Source: CAZQVA01 sp964596685 (GTDB lineage: Bacteria > Chlamydiota > Chlamydiia > Chlamydiales > VFKH01). Taken from it: 60,083 nucleotides of DNA. Position 1 is the stretch's first letter, and each line of letters begins with the position of its first letter. A program made the translations under genes and the position numbers. The notes below the pieces were generated by a model. That model searched no databases. It was not told the origin of the DNA and worked only from the letters and a program-made list of their open reading frames with translations. This document shows positions 1 through 9,334 of the stretch, piece after piece. The stretch is from positions 1 through 60,083 of the forward strand of contig CAZQVA010000013.1 in NCBI GenBank assembly GCA_964596685.1. The letters run 5' to 3'.

Positions 1-95
1 AAGCTAATAAGAGATCCATCGTGAAATTCAAAATCTGCGATGTTAATAGGACGCATCTCAGAAAGAGAAACAGTTTGTGGTGTTGTGTGACTCAT
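1..95 (-). CDS. Partial CDS, N-terminus only (possible immunity gene)
   Basis: An open frame runs from an ATG at 93-95 off the left edge and encodes about 31 residues starting MSHTTPQTVSLSEM. A GGAG ribosome site sits 7 nt upstream of the ATG, which supports a real start. I do not recognise the family from this fragment. It is the first gene downstream of the large RHS protein on the same strand, 82 nt after its stop codon, which is where immunity genes of polymorphic toxins usually lie; that role is only positional inference. Confidence 0.5.
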   Translation of the reverse strand, partial: MSHTTPQTVSLSEMRPINIADFEFHDGSLIS

Positions 96-177
96 GCAAG
101 AGCTCCGTTAAGATGAAAGGGTAAAAAAAAATCTAAAGTATAGATGTAATATTTTTCATTAATAAAAAAAATAATTT

Positions 178-3100
178 TTATTTTAACCACCATACATTAT
201 CTGGATGGTAGATGTGATAAGGATCTGATTGATAATCTGCAGAGTTACCGTGCGCATCAAAATATTCCTCTTTACCATTTTTTCCGGGTTTCGAATGGTG
301 GTAATGATCATGTTCCTTATGACCTTTTTGTCCTGGTTTGGCTTCATCAAAACGAAATTTTTCACCTGTGTCTTTGTGAATAAACGTGCGATGGCCTTTT
401 TCTGCCACGCCAGGTGCTGTAATCTCTTCAAGGTCGGGGTTTTTTTCGGCATCTTCGACTTTCATGGAGTCTTCTGCTGAAGTGCCTTTTTGAGATCTTT
501 GTAGGGGGTCCGAGAAGGCGTTATTGAAGGCGTGAGTCTCGGCGGTATTTTTAAGATCCCTCAGCAGAGTATCTATGTATTGTCTGCCCTCAGTAACACT
601 CCAGGAGATTGCAGCGATGAGAGCAGCATCACAAGCAGCTTGAATGAGAGTGGCCGAACAAATGGTAGTGACGGTAGTCACTGCTCCCCATTCGACAACG
701 AGGAGGGGAATGAGGAAAATGAATTTGCCGGTAGGGTCGCAATAACGTAAAGGGTTATTCTTCGCGTATGTATAAAGATTAGTGCCATCAATGGTCCCTG
801 CAGGATCTATTGAGAGCCAGTGTTTTAATGTGGGGTGGTAGAAGCGATGGAGGTGATAGTATAACTGTGTGGCAGGATCATAGCGTGTTGCAGCAAAGGT
901 CCAGGGACAGGAGTTTGGTGTGAGCAACTCTCCAAATGCAGTATAGTCGCAGTAAGTGGTCGTTTGAGTCATTAGGTCAACAAGGGCTCGCAAGCAATTG
1001 GAGGTGTCATAGATGGGGATATGTGGAGTTTTATTGATTTCGGTTAAAAGGGTGCTTAGTGTCCCGGGCACCATAATACGGAGGTTATTTAAGCCCATCA
1101 TCGGTGTATATGTGCCGATTTCTTGCATGTTATCCCACAAGAATTGCTCTTCATTTCTATAGATTAATCGCCCAAAGGGATCGTAACGATAATGAATCAC
1201 ATCATCTGGTGTGTCGACTGCGATCAAGCGATTCAGAGCATCCCAATGATAGCTATATAGGCCGTCTGAGAGCATATTGCCGCGCAGATCATAAGAAATC
1301 GCGGAAAGCTCATTGAGGGCGTTTGTTGTACCTATTGAGTTGTAGTTAGAATCAAAAGAGAAGGAGGCATCATTAGCATGTGTCAGTTGGTTCAGCGGAT
1401 CATAGCCATATTCACGCGTATGCCCTAAAAACTTTGTCTGAGAAATATTTCCTAATGGGTCATAAGTAGTGTTTTGTGTGAAGTGTTCACTATCGATACC
1501 TGTTATGCGTTCTGAGGCGTCATAACTGTAGCGCAGGTGAGTTCCATCGCAAAGTACTTGATCGATAGGATGTCCTTGAGCATTATAATCGGCAACAATG
1601 TGTGTTAAAGTATTTCTTGTCATGCGACGAAGTACATTACTGTCATAGGTGTACTCGGTAATTGATCCATCGGGATAGACATAGTGAATAGGGCGATCCA
1701 GCTCGTCATATTTTTTAATAAGAGTACAGGCGTTGATGGTTTCTTGTAGAATATTGCCGTGAGGATCAAGAGTCCGTACTACCTGAATGTCATTTTTTGG
1801 ATCGCACATCTTAATGAGTCGACCTAAGTTGTTATAGCAAAATGTATGATGAAGAGAATTATCAGAAGCGGTAATAGAGATTAGCTTTTTCTGAGCATTA
1901 TATTCAGAGTATAGAGTGATGTGATCGGGATAGGTAAGAGTTGACTGCTCTCCTGTTGGCGTATAAGTATAGCGCATGGTCCTTGCAAAAGGCGTATTAA
2001 AGGCTCTTGTAGTGGCAATGCAACGATGGCGCATATCATATTCAAAGACACAAGAGATGCTGTCTTTATGTAAATTACCTTCATATATGTGTGTAATGCG
2101 TGTAATAAGGTTGTTACATAGGTCATACACAAATTCTTCTGCAGCAATAGGTTGGTCATGGTGCAGAAGTTCCTCTTTCACGAGCTGTTGTTGGGGATTG
2201 TAGTAGCGTGCTTTTTTGTGGCCAAGAGCGTCTATTGTGGTGGTTTGTAGCAGGTTGTCATCATAATAGGTTGATGTTGTGTTACCCTCTGGATCTGTAT
2301 GAGAGATAAGGCGGCCAAAAGGATCAAAAGCTGAGGTTTCAACGGATTCTCCGCATGTTTGTCGAATGCAATTATCATCGGCATCCCATGCATAGGAGAA
2401 AGTGATTCCATCAGTAAAGGTTTTTGAGGTAATATGATCGGCCAAATCATACGTGTAGGTTATTATGCGTGGTCCTTGAGATTCTGTTTTTAAACGGCCT
2501 ACTTCGTCATAGGTCAGCGTGATCGAATGATCACAATAGTCTTCTTGCTGTCTTCTTCCTACGTCATCATAAGTATAATATGTTGTATGACCATCCCCAT
2601 TGGTGGACGAGAAAAGAAGGTGGCCTTTGTAGTTGGCGTGTTCTTTAAAATCACCATAGTCGGTTGTCGTAGCATAGCCAAGTGCATTGCGAGAGTAGTT
2701 TATGGTCACTCCACTGGCATCAGTATGTTCAATCAAGTAGTCAGCAGCATTATATCTAAAAGAAGAATGTGTGCCATCTGGATAGATGATAGAAAGGGGT
2801 TTCCCTGTTGCACTATACGTAAAACGTGTCACGTTTTTAAGAGCGTCCTCTTTGGATGTTATATGTGCAAGGGCATCATAAGAGTAGCGAGTTGTTGCTC
2901 CATCTTTCGTGACAGTAAGTGGCTTTTGTAAAATGGGATCATAAATATATTGAGTAATACTGTTGCGCCAATCTTTTTCACTAGCTAAAAGGCCCTCTTT
3001 GGTGTAGGTATAGGAGGACTCGTGAGAGTAACCTTCGCCAGACTCACATTTATTAATCAGGTGATTTTGATTGTCATAGATATATGAGGTAGTTAGGCGG

Positions 3101-4923
3101 TTTGAAAAATTTGTTTTGGCGGTTTCTCTGCCTTTGCTGTCATATTGATAGAGAGCTTTATGGCCGAGTGCATTGGTATGAGAGAGGAGATGGCCTTTTT
3201 CATCATATTCATAATGTAGAGTGCGGTACAGCTTATGCGTGTTATCATAACATTCCTCAACACACACATTTCCCCATGCATCATAAGTTAAATGCGTTTC
3301 TGTCCCATCCCATGAGTGGATAATTTTTGGCATGTGCAAAAAAGGATTGCTTTGATTGAGCGTATAACGAGTTGTACGCTCACATCCATGGGTTATTACT
3401 GAATGTGCAATCAGATTATTGCAATCATCATACTCAAATGTTTCTCTCTCTAGAGTTTCTCCGTTGTGCGTAACGGATTTTGTAAGAACCAAATTGGTTT
3501 CTGGTAGATATTCCCATTCAGTACATGGACCCTCATCATGCGTTTCCTTCAAAATCAAATGCATGCCATCGGTTGAAAAAATGCGTCGAATGATGGAAAT
3601 CATTTCTCCATTTTCACGTTTTTCCACTGTAGGGTTGCCATATTTGTCATACTCAAATGATCGTTTAAAAAGTACATTATCTACTCCATCGCAAATGCTT
3701 TCCGAGGATAACCACTGCTGTTCATTCCATGTAAAGTAATGACGCAGCGTACATTGATGATTGCTTTGAAATCCAGCAATACATGTGCATAGGAGATTAG
3801 CATCATATGTATACTCTTTAAAAGCCCCATCCTGTGTAAAAACACGTGTTGTGCCGCCATGAAGGCCTGCTTTAGGAGGTTCATATTCAAAGCGATACGT
3901 ATCAGGTGATCCAAGAGAGAGTTTCTCTACTCTGAGGATTTTGTCAGTAGAAGGGGCGTAAGCAATTTGAAAATTATGATGGGGACCATCATAAGAAATT
4001 AACCCAAAGCGTTCGTTGTACTCACATCGTTGAGCATTATAAGCAGGAGAGTCTACATGAGTGAGAAGAGGGTGTTTTTTTGAATGATCAATTTTTGCCT
4101 TAATTTTGCGACCATACCATGTGCGACCCACCATTTCTCTAAATTTGATTTTGAGTATGCGATTGTTAAATTCATAGAATGCTTGTTGACCAGTATGAGT
4201 AGAGGCAGAAGCATCATCGATGAAGAGAGAAGCATAAACATATTGCTCCTTGGGATCCATGCTATCGATGCGAATGAGTTCTTTATTTTTATAGATATAA
4301 CACAAAACTTTACCATTGAGGAGACGCTCCTTAGTGAGCAGTCCTCTGTAATAGGTGCGAATAATGCCTTCTGAGGTGTGTAATTCAAGAGTATAGTGAT
4401 TTTTACGGACAATGTACGAGTTGCGTGGGTCACTTCTGCCACTTGGTTGCATGCCATTAAAATTGTTCATGCCGTAGGAAGGAGAGACTAAGGCGCCTTT
4501 AATTGTATATTCTAAGTCAACGCCAGATGGGGTGGGAATAGTGAGTGTCCCGTCTTTTTCTCTTTCTAAATGGAGGTGCGGTAGAGTGGTCCAGCCCCGA
4601 TAGTATTTTTCTAAATACTTAGACAAGGCATATATCTCTTTTTTTTCTTTGTTTATTGTGCCGCTTTCAAAAAACTCATAGGGAATACATGGTGCTACAT
4701 AAGAGCGATACAAGGGAATACTTTCTGCGCCTTTTGCTACAAGATCTAACTCATGCAATGAGCATTGACCGGTCATGGGATTAACAATCTGAGCAATAAG
4801 AAGATAATCTTCATCACTTTGGACGCCATTGCTCCAAGGAGAGAAGTCTTCGTTCTCAGGCTCTTGTGCATTAATACCTACAGTTAGCAAACATATTAAT
4901 AAAATAATATTTAGTAAGCGCAT
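178..4923 (-). CDS. Exported RHS/YD-repeat protein with variable C-terminal tail
   Basis: About 1581 residues. The start is placed at the ATG at 4921-4923, which follows an AGGATGGA ribosome site and begins a clean signal peptide (MRLLNIILLICLLTVGINA); in-frame starts further upstream only add a non-signal extension. Dozens of YD repeats (motifs such as YDAWGN, YDPFGRL, YDSKGRE) span roughly residues 360-1330. The RHS-associated core (RFYHPTLKHWLSIDPAG, then NPLRYCDPTGK) ends near residue 1397. Such proteins fold into a shell that encloses a C-terminal toxin. The 184-residue tail has a hydrophobic stretch and then a His-rich end (HKEHDHYHHSKPG) resembling polymorphic toxin tails; its activity is not identified. 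The N-terminus is clearly paralogous to the protein at 6620-8386. No VgrG or T6SS genes are nearby, and the signal peptide implies Sec export. Confidence 0.9.
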   Translation of the reverse strand: MRLLNIILLICLLTVGINAQEPENEDFSPWSNGVQSDEDYLLIAQIVNPMTGQCSLHELDLVAKGAESIPLYRSYVAPCIPYEFFESGTINKEKKEIYALSKYLEKYYRGWTTLPHLHLEREKDGTLTIPTPSGVDLEYTIKGALVSPSYGMNNFNGMQPSGRSDPRNSYIVRKNHYTLELHTSEGIIRTYYRGLLTKERLLNGKVLCYIYKNKELIRIDSMDPKEQYVYASLFIDDASASTHTGQQAFYEFNNRILKIKFREMVGRTWYGRKIKAKIDHSKKHPLLTHVDSPAYNAQRCEYNERFGLISYDGPHHNFQIAYAPSTDKILRVEKLSLGSPDTYRFEYEPPKAGLHGGTTRVFTQDGAFKEYTYDANLLCTCIAGFQSNHQCTLRHYFTWNEQQWLSSESICDGVDNVLFKRSFEYDKYGNPTVEKRENGEMISIIRRIFSTDGMHLILKETHDEGPCTEWEYLPETNLVLTKSVTHNGETLERETFEYDDCNNLIAHSVITHGCERTTRYTLNQSNPFLHMPKIIHSWDGTETHLTYDAWGNVCVEECYDNTHKLYRTLHYEYDEKGHLLSHTNALGHKALYQYDSKGRETAKTNFSNRLTTSYIYDNQNHLINKCESGEGYSHESSYTYTKEGLLASEKDWRNSITQYIYDPILQKPLTVTKDGATTRYSYDALAHITSKEDALKNVTRFTYSATGKPLSIIYPDGTHSSFRYNAADYLIEHTDASGVTINYSRNALGYATTTDYGDFKEHANYKGHLLFSSTNGDGHTTYYTYDDVGRRQQEDYCDHSITLTYDEVGRLKTESQGPRIITYTYDLADHITSKTFTDGITFSYAWDADDNCIRQTCGESVETSAFDPFGRLISHTDPEGNTTSTYYDDNLLQTTTIDALGHKKARYYNPQQQLVKEELLHHDQPIAAEEFVYDLCNNLITRITHIYEGNLHKDSISCVFEYDMRHRCIATTRAFNTPFARTMRYTYTPTGEQSTLTYPDHITLYSEYNAQKKLISITASDNSLHHTFCYNNLGRLIKMCDPKNDIQVVRTLDPHGNILQETINACTLIKKYDELDRPIHYVYPDGSITEYTYDSNVLRRMTRNTLTHIVADYNAQGHPIDQVLCDGTHLRYSYDASERITGIDSEHFTQNTTYDPLGNISQTKFLGHTREYGYDPLNQLTHANDASFSFDSNYNSIGTTNALNELSAISYDLRGNMLSDGLYSYHWDALNRLIAVDTPDDVIHYRYDPFGRLIYRNEEQFLWDNMQEIGTYTPMMGLNNLRIMVPGTLSTLLTEINKTPHIPIYDTSNCLRALVDLMTQTTTYCDYTAFGELLTPNSCPWTFAATRYDPATQLYYHLHRFYHPTLKHWLSIDPAGTIDGTNLYTYAKNNPLRYCDPTGKFIFLIPLLVVEWGAVTTVTTICSATLIQAACDAALIAAISWSVTEGRQYIDTLLRDLKNTAETHAFNNAFSDPLQRSQKGTSAEDSMKVEDAEKNPDLEEITAPGVAEKGHRTFIHKDTGEKFRFDEAKPGQKGHKEHDHYHHSKPGKNGKEEYFDAHGNSADYQSDPYHIYHPDNVWWLK

Positions 4924-5142
4924 CAATTCCATCCTAATTTCGTAATTTGAAAAGGGGAGCGTACTGAATTCATTGATTAGATCCAAACTAAATCTTTGCA
5001 ATTTGTGAAAATGTATGCTGAGTTGTGTGAGCGTTGGTTGTGGGTGGAGTGTTAAAACTCACACTGCTCAATCTTGAATTCAAAAAGAATCTTGTTTAGT
5101 GGCGGATCTTCATTTATGCTCAAATAAACGTAGGGTATAAGC
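4924..5142. other. Divergent intergenic region between RHS gene and nucleotidyltransferase gene
   Basis: This 219-bp gap must hold the start signals of both divergent genes. I see a short inverted repeat (GTGTGAG at 5025-5031 with CTCACAC at 5058-5064) and a TAGGG ribosome site before the ATG at 5143, but no convincing paired -35/-10 boxes and none of the dispersed repeat families found elsewhere in the window. Confidence 0.4.
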
Positions 5143-6660
5143 ATGCGGATACAACAGAATTATTCATATGAGAATGAACGTCAGCTTACTGGTGTGCCTT
5201 TGGAAAGTCGAGAAGAAGGAGCACCGTTAGCGCTGAATGAAAGGATTCAACAGTTGAATGTGCGCATGCAAGGGCTGATGAAAGAGCTGTATGCGTTAGA
5301 AGGGGCGCAGCCTTTAGATATTCAGATGCCAAAAGAAACGGAGATGAAGATAAAGAAGCTTCGTCGAGACATTATTCAAACCGCTAAGGAAGAGGAAGTC
5401 TTTTTAGCAGGTCACTTAAGAGAAATGCGCAGACAGGTGATCGAAGAGTTAAAGGCAGGAACGCTTTCAGGGGCAGCTATTGCGAAAAAAAACTCTCAGT
5501 TGCTGAAGCAGTTTATTGGCAACCTCTATGTGGCTGCTGAAGAAACACTAAAAAACAAATTTAATTTACTGCCGCCGTGTAAGTACTGTGTGGCGGTTTT
5601 GGGGTCTTTAGGGCGTGATGAAGCGGGATTGTACTCCGATATCGATAATATGATTGTCCTAGAAGGAGATTCAGAGTCTAAAGCGAAAAATCGCTACTTT
5701 ACTAAATTGAACCAATATGTCGCTGATCGCATTTTTCGGCTGGGTGAATCACTCGGAACAAAGTTAGGTGTGCGGTTTTGTCAGTTTAATTTAAATGCTC
5801 CCTATCTTGACTACTCTTTTAGAGGTGCAGTACCTTCTGAAGATCCAAAAGATACGATGCATCGCGGGAAAACACATTTTTTAGCGCATCTCAATACCCC
5901 TCTGATTACAGATTTTAAAGGGGTGATTGACGGGGAGGCCATCGCTGGAAGTGATCTACAGCTATATGAACGGTATCGACAGGCCGTTCTTAACACGAAT
6001 GGAAGAACATATGTCGCTGGGTACCTCATGTATGCCTCACTAGAATGTTGGCAAGGCTCTGCTCTCGATCCTTCTCCTGTACGGAGACATGGATTAACAT
6101 GCGATTTGAATATAAAAGATCACCTCTATAGACCTTTGCAGATAGGTTTAAGTGCTCTTGCACATTACTACGATATTCAGGAGTGTAATTCAATACAGCG
6201 TATTAGAAAGTTGGTAGAAAAGGGAGGTTTGAATGCAGGTTTTGCAGTGAGGCTTGAAAAGGCGATGGATCTATTGATGAAATATCGCGTCCAGCTACAA
6301 GCAGAATATGGAGAGGAATTTGAACAGGTAGCCCTTGATTTGCCAGCGTTAGAGACACACTATAGACGTAAGTTGGAAGAGTATTCTGCCATACTACAAG
6401 CACTGGAAGATTTGAAGCGTCAATTTCCAGATGATCCTGACATCAGTAAGCAAATTTTGCGAGCAAAAGAGTGGTGTTCGGCGCTACAAGAGAGCCTAAG
6501 TGAGCGTATCCCGAAACTTGAAGCACATAATGATGCGGCGTTTTCAGCAGAAGACAAGAAAACCTTGGAAGAGGTGGTGATGCAACCACTTTTCGAATTT
6601 TATAACAAGGCTTGCTGCACTAAGCATCCAGAGGCATTTGATCCCGCAGCGTTTTTATAA
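5143..6660 (+). CDS. DUF294/GlnD-like nucleotidyltransferase domain protein
   Basis: 505 residues. A coiled-coil-like, charged N-terminal region (about 30-140) precedes a nucleotidyltransferase motif, GSLGRDEAGLYSDID, at residues 154-168, with D166 and D168 as the expected metal-binding pair. The later segment with NIKDHLYRPL matches the 'DLK..LRPL' pattern of the substrate-binding half of DUF294/GlnD-type proteins. These families transfer nucleotides to proteins or small molecules; the substrate here is unknown. There is no CBS, cNMP or ACT domain as in many DUF294 or GlnD proteins. It sits alone on the plus strand between two minus-strand RHS paralogues, and its last 41 bp overlap the end of the truncated RHS gene. 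A secreted effector role is possible but not shown. Confidence 0.7.
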   Translation: MRIQQNYSYENERQLTGVPLESREEGAPLALNERIQQLNVRMQGLMKELYALEGAQPLDIQMPKETEMKIKKLRRDIIQTAKEEEVFLAGHLREMRRQVIEELKAGTLSGAAIAKKNSQLLKQFIGNLYVAAEETLKNKFNLLPPCKYCVAVLGSLGRDEAGLYSDIDNMIVLEGDSESKAKNRYFTKLNQYVADRIFRLGESLGTKLGVRFCQFNLNAPYLDYSFRGAVPSEDPKDTMHRGKTHFLAHLNTPLITDFKGVIDGEAIAGSDLQLYERYRQAVLNTNGRTYVAGYLMYASLECWQGSALDPSPVRRHGLTCDLNIKDHLYRPLQIGLSALAHYYDIQECNSIQRIRKLVEKGGLNAGFAVRLEKAMDLLMKYRVQLQAEYGEEFEQVALDLPALETHYRRKLEEYSAILQALEDLKRQFPDDPDISKQILRAKEWCSALQESLSERIPKLEAHNDAAFSAEDKKTLEEVVMQPLFEFYNKACCTKHPEAFDPAAFL

Positions 6661-8386
6661 TAGAAATAGACTTCGCTATGAGATGTCCCTGCGCATCATA
6701 TTCATAAAGATGTGTGGAATGATAGTGTCCATTTTCGTCATAGAGGTCTTCTTTGCAGATATTGCCCCATGCATCATAAGAGAGGTGCTTTTCAGTGCCA
6801 TTCCACTCGTGGATGATTTGAGGCATATGAAGAAAGGGGGCGCTTTGTCTGAGTGTATAACGCGTGATGCGCGAATCCTGTGGCGTGCTAATTTGCTGTG
6901 CAATGAGGTTGTTGTAATCGTCATAGGTAAAACACGCTTGTTCGATGGTCACTCCATCGAGAGAAGTGGCTTTTGAAAGCACGAGATTTGTGCCGGGCAA
7001 ATAGGTCCAATCGATGGTTACTCCATCTTGATGCTTTTCGTGTAGAACAAGATGTAAGCCATCCTTTGAAAAGCGACGTTGTATTTGAGAGTGAATGCCA
7101 TGGTTCCAGATAACTTCTAAGATGGGATTACCATAGGCATCATATTCAAAATAGCGTTCATAAACAACAGAGGATCTGTTATCCCTAATAACTTCTGATG
7201 CAAGCCACTGCCTGTCATCCCATTGATATTCGTGGGAAATGATGCAATGGCCATCACTTTGAAATTGGGCAATACATGTACAGAGTAACTGCTCATTGTA
7301 TGTATATTTTCGCCATGAACCATCGGGAAAGAAAACGTGCGTTGCACCTCCTTTGATACCCGCTTGCACTAAATCATAGACGAAATGATAGGTGTTTGTT
7401 CCCAATGTCACCTGGTGCACACGTAAGACAGAGTCGAGAGAGGGGGCGTACGTTATTTCAAGACTTTGCGGAGCACCATTGCTGGAAATAAGGTTAAAAT
7501 GCTCGCTATAGCGATACGCTTGTGCGCCAGATGAGGGAGTTGTCACCCCGGTTAAGAGAAGATGATCACTTGCGTGTTCGATTTTTTCTTTAATTTTCCG
7601 CCCATACCAGGTGCGTCCTGTTGTTTCGTAAAATTGTATCTCCAGTGCTCGATTGTCAAAGAAATAATCAACCTGTTGACCCGTATCACTTCTTATTGAG
7701 CAGGCATCGATGAAGAGGGAATTATAGACGTAGCGCTCAAAAGGGTCCATGCTGTCAATGCGAATGAGTTCCTTGTTCTGATAGTGATAGCGTAAAATTT
7801 TTCCGTTGAGGAGGCGTTCCTTATGGAGTAGCCCATTGCAGTAGGTGCGGATGATGCCTTCTGGAGTTTGAAAATGAAAAGTACCGCTACTTTTTCCCCA
7901 TATATAGCCATTCCTTTCGTCATGAGTAGCACTTGGATCGATCCCATTAAAATTGCTCATCCCACATGAGGAGCAAAGTAAGCCCTTTTCTCCCGAATAG
8001 GGAAGTTCAATCCCTGTATGAGTTGTGACAGTAGTGATGCCGCCTTTCGAGCGCCCAAGAGACAGATGCGGTAGAATGATCCACCCTCGATAATGAGCAT
8101 CTAAATGCTCGGCGAGTGCGATGACATCCTTTTTCTTTTGATTTTCTGTCTCTATTTTAAAAAAGGTATCGGGAATGCTAGGCGCAATATAGGTGCGCAA
8201 AAGACTGATCGTCGCTGCTCCTTTGGTTTCAAGGTCTATTGCATTTAGCTGGCATTGCCCTGTCATGGGGTTAATTATGCCTTCAAAAAGAAAGGGCTCT
8301 GGAGCGGCAATGGTCATTTCATAGCCGCAAAGAAGTTTAGTAAATAGAAATATAAATAAAATAAAATTTATTTTACGATTCATCAT
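6620..8386 (-). CDS. Truncated exported RHS-like protein
   Basis: 588 residues from the ATG at 8384-8386; a second ATG follows at 8383 and fits a GAAG ribosome site better. It has a signal peptide (NRKINFILFIFLFTKLLCG) and follows the N-terminal 600 residues of the large RHS protein throughout, e.g. NPMTGQC near the start and PFLHMP..IIH near the end. Similarity stops after YEYDAQGHLIAKS, where the reading frame enters the antisense of the nucleotidyltransferase gene's 3' end and terminates 16 residues later. It therefore has only the first few YD repeats and lacks the rest of the shell, the RHS core and any toxin tail. It may be a broken gene, a donor for recombination, or a functional short form. 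It follows the gene at 8399-9124 by 12 nt and is probably co-transcribed with it. Confidence 0.8.
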   Translation of the reverse strand: MMNRKINFILFIFLFTKLLCGYEMTIAAPEPFLFEGIINPMTGQCQLNAIDLETKGAATISLLRTYIAPSIPDTFFKIETENQKKKDVIALAEHLDAHYRGWIILPHLSLGRSKGGITTVTTHTGIELPYSGEKGLLCSSCGMSNFNGIDPSATHDERNGYIWGKSSGTFHFQTPEGIIRTYCNGLLHKERLLNGKILRYHYQNKELIRIDSMDPFERYVYNSLFIDACSIRSDTGQQVDYFFDNRALEIQFYETTGRTWYGRKIKEKIEHASDHLLLTGVTTPSSGAQAYRYSEHFNLISSNGAPQSLEITYAPSLDSVLRVHQVTLGTNTYHFVYDLVQAGIKGGATHVFFPDGSWRKYTYNEQLLCTCIAQFQSDGHCIISHEYQWDDRQWLASEVIRDNRSSVVYERYFEYDAYGNPILEVIWNHGIHSQIQRRFSKDGLHLVLHEKHQDGVTIDWTYLPGTNLVLSKATSLDGVTIEQACFTYDDYNNLIAQQISTPQDSRITRYTLRQSAPFLHMPQIIHEWNGTEKHLSYDAWGNICKEDLYDENGHYHSTHLYEYDAQGHLIAKSISIIKTLRDQMPLDA

Positions 8387-8398
8387 CAACTTCGTTAT

Positions 8399-9124
8399 TT
8401 AATGTTCTGACAAAACATTTCCTTTAGCGTATCCAATAAGAGAAAGTCCCCATGGTAGCTCCAAGGTGAGCGTTTGATCTTCCAAGATTACTTCAAAAGT
8501 AGCTATGCCACTATTTTTCCCCGCTATAGCGGGTGTTTCAAGAATGGTCAAAGGGCCTTGCACGGTCTTTTCCATCACTGTATCCCATGATGTGCAACGG
8601 ATAAGGTAGCTCTCCTCTTGACTGATATGATCGATATGGATTGCATATGATTGCAGCAAAAGGTCTTTCAATTCAGCCCATAAGACGACACCCTCGTCGC
8701 TTTTTTTAATAAGCGGCATAGGGTAGAAGGGAACAACTGTTTCTCTGTCACACTGATTAAAGCGACAGAGGACCTTTTCCCCCGGAAGATATCCACGCGC
8801 TGAGACAATAAGACGGGTGGGTTCCAACTGGGGCCATGTTTCTAGTATTCCCTTTTTATTGATGACAATTCTCTCAATGAGAGCTCCTGGTTTTTTACCA
8901 AGTAATGGGCGATCGATGAAAAAGTCGATAGGTTGCCCTATGGAGAAATTTATAGGGGTAATAATCCACTTGAGATGCCCTTGATCGTAGCCTGCGATTT
9001 CTATCTTCTCAGATTCAGTTAGGGAGCTTTGTCTCCATGGCATAAATTGGATGTCAGGTGTATCTGCATGAAGTAGTAAGCAGCTTAAGTAAAAAGAAAA
9101 AAAGATAATAGCGCGCAAGATCAT
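8399..9124 (-). CDS. Exported protein of unknown function upstream of truncated RHS
   Basis: 241 residues with an N-terminal signal peptide (MILRAIIFFSFYLSCLLLHA). I do not recognise a domain; the mature part is rich in beta-type sequence and has two cysteines in CRFNQC. The start is well supported by AGGAG seven bases before the ATG. That ribosome site lies in a small inverted repeat (GCTCC...GGAGC, 9131-9153) which could fold over it. The stop is 12 nt before the truncated RHS gene, so the two probably share a transcript, suggesting a shell-associated or export-accessory role by context only. Confidence 0.65.
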   Translation of the reverse strand: MILRAIIFFSFYLSCLLLHADTPDIQFMPWRQSSLTESEKIEIAGYDQGHLKWIITPINFSIGQPIDFFIDRPLLGKKPGALIERIVINKKGILETWPQLEPTRLIVSARGYLPGEKVLCRFNQCDRETVVPFYPMPLIKKSDEGVVLWAELKDLLLQSYAIHIDHISQEESYLIRCTSWDTVMEKTVQGPLTILETPAIAGKNSGIATFEVILEDQTLTLELPWGLSLIGYAKGNVLSEH

Positions 9125-9195
9125 TGGATAGCTCCTAAAAAAATTGGAGCCATCATATGCGCTTACTGAATTGAGCTGTAGGAGTTTTTGATTTT

Positions 9196-9334
9196 AACGT
9201 GAGTTCAGCTTTAAATCGGCTTCTGGTGTATGTAAACATGTGTCAGTATTTTAAAAATCATACTTAAGATATGACCTTTGAAAGGTGACCGTGTTGGCAT
9301 ACACCAAAGGCTAATTTAAAGTTGAACTCATGTT
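9196..9334. repeat. Family D palindromic element, copy D1
   Basis: About 139 bp with imperfect terminal inverted repeats of around 45-50 bp. The left arm starts ACGTGAGTTCAGCTTTAAAT and the right arm, read in reverse complement, starts AACATGAGTTCAACTTTAAA; both continue into a GGTGTATG segment. It matches the element at 52617-52776. The right edge coincides with the TAA stop of the membrane-protein gene ending at 9333. It carries no reading frame and could act as a long RNA hairpin. Confidence 0.75.

Noticed and set aside
4924..5001. N-terminal extension of the large RHS protein
   Set aside because: It would place a charged segment before a clean signal peptide; the ATG at 4921-4923 has AGGATGGA upstream.
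4924..5142. tRNA or small RNA gene between divergent genes
   Set aside because: No cloverleaf or acceptor-stem pairing was found; no tRNA or rRNA was seen anywhere in the window.
6620..6680. Frameshift as the cause of the short RHS protein
   Set aside because: No frame beyond the break continues RHS sequence; the DNA there is the nucleotidyltransferase gene.
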